From Ascidiaceihabitans sp. (GTDB lineage Bacteria > Pseudomonadota > Alphaproteobacteria > Rhodobacterales > Rhodobacteraceae): a stretch of DNA of 64,000 bases. The stretch is taken from contig JAQXDI010000044.1 in NCBI GenBank assembly GCA_029251465.1, positions 62,001-126,000 of the forward strand. The letters are read 5' to 3'. The notes beneath the pieces were generated by a model. The model did not search any database. It was not told where the DNA came from and worked only from the letters and a program-made list of their open reading frames with translations. Below are positions 63,699 through 64,000 of the stretch, piece by piece; within the stretch, counting starts at the first letter, position 1; every line of letters starts with the position of its first letter. Both the position numbers and the translations under genes were made by a program.

Positions 63699-63863
63699 AT
63701 GAAACATCAGACAGAACTGCAAATCTCTGCGCCCTTGGACACCGCGCCGTGGCAGGCACTCAGCAAGCAGACCGCACGGTACATTCTATGTCGGCGGCAC
63801 AGCGCAGGACAAATTTTCCGCCTTGGTGACATCCAAAACGCGGTGGATATCGCGGCCGTCTAA
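63699..63863 (+). other. Short frame divergent from tetR, perhaps an SRPBCC remnant
   Basis: A 54-codon frame starting MKHQTELQISAPLDTAPWQAL. Such a start resembles the first strand and helix of SRPBCC proteins, but the rest of the domain is missing. It may be a truncated gene with an internal deletion. No clear function. Confidence 0.3.
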
Positions 63864-63989
63864 ACCACACGACACCGACAACATCACAACCAAAACCAGC
63901 TGTTGGCCCTCATTCGCGGGCCAGCGGACGGGTGCCTGCACCCAAACGAAATCAATACGTTCCACTCAACTTTTCCAAAGGAAAACAAA
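63864..63989. other. Intergenic stretch before the last start codon
   Basis: About 126 bases with no convincing gene, RNA or repeat. It ends with a good ribosome site (AAAGGA). Confidence 0.4.
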
Positions 63990-64000
63990 ATGATCCGTTT
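63990..64000 (+). CDS. Start of a gene cut by the window edge
   Basis: ATG ATC CGT TT (Met-Ile-Arg-Phe) follows AAAGGA with 7 bases between. Only the first codons are present, so the product is unknown. Confidence 0.4.

Noticed and set aside
1..64000. tRNA, rRNA, CRISPR arrays, complete insertion sequences.
   Set aside because: I looked through the intergenic stretches and saw no cloverleaf, no regularly spaced repeats and no transposase. A tool search could still find a weak case.

Overview
The window looks like a chromosomal segment of a marine Rhodobacteraceae (Roseobacter group) alphaproteobacterium. The basis is family-level resemblance and gene order, not a database search: phaZ / phaC-phaP-phaR with CTGC-N3-GCAG operators, rpiA-gor-hflK in one run, purA followed by a DUF2842 gene, a DUF6524 gene, and a cobalt-type nitrile hydratase operon. 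Genes are closely packed with many ATGA and TGATG start/stop overlaps. I found no rRNA, tRNA, CRISPR array, prophage or complete insertion sequence.

Layout. 1-8 kb: hflK (cut by the window edge), gor, rpiA, a GST, sdaA, a pair of DMT-type exporters (the second broken) and thiamine pyrophosphokinase. 8-21.6 kb: a long acidic repeat-rich protein, an MFS exporter, purA, a broken DUF6524 gene, the nitrile hydratase operon, secG, pyrG, an SMP-30-like protein, rlmJ and a TerB pair (the second broken). 21.7-31.1 kb: a polar amino acid/polyamine ABC transporter followed by two glutamine-synthetase-like ligases, a class I amidotransferase, an FAD amine oxidoreductase and a DegT aminotransferase; together they suggest uptake and gamma-glutamylation-based breakdown of an amine. 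31.1-35.9 kb: the polyhydroxybutyrate cycle, then a small palindromic repeat element. 35.9-43.4 kb: hydrolases, two tandem LysM plus solute-binding proteins, VOC and peptidase-like proteins, an MFS exporter. 43.5-50.5 kb: thrS, a four-gene bufferin (copper-binding RiPP) operon bufA1-bufB-bufC-DoxX, an ArsC-like protein, a cold-shock protein and a P450. 50.7-54.3 kb: a cobalamin riboswitch and the ABC importer it should control, whose permease is interrupted. 54.4-64 kb: an accessory block rich in regulators (LysR, AraC, LysR, TetR) and small detoxification enzymes (GFA, nitronate monooxygenase, tautomerase, GSTs).

Two things stand out. First, the bufferin operon, a recently recognised class of modified metal-binding peptides. 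Second, an unusual load of gene decay: seven genes carry in-frame stops, frameshifts or internal deletions and one ABC permease seems to have lost its ATG (ATT instead), while all long housekeeping genes are intact. Three of the broken genes lie directly beside an intact paralogue or same-fold gene, which suggests decay of redundant copies rather than random sequence error.
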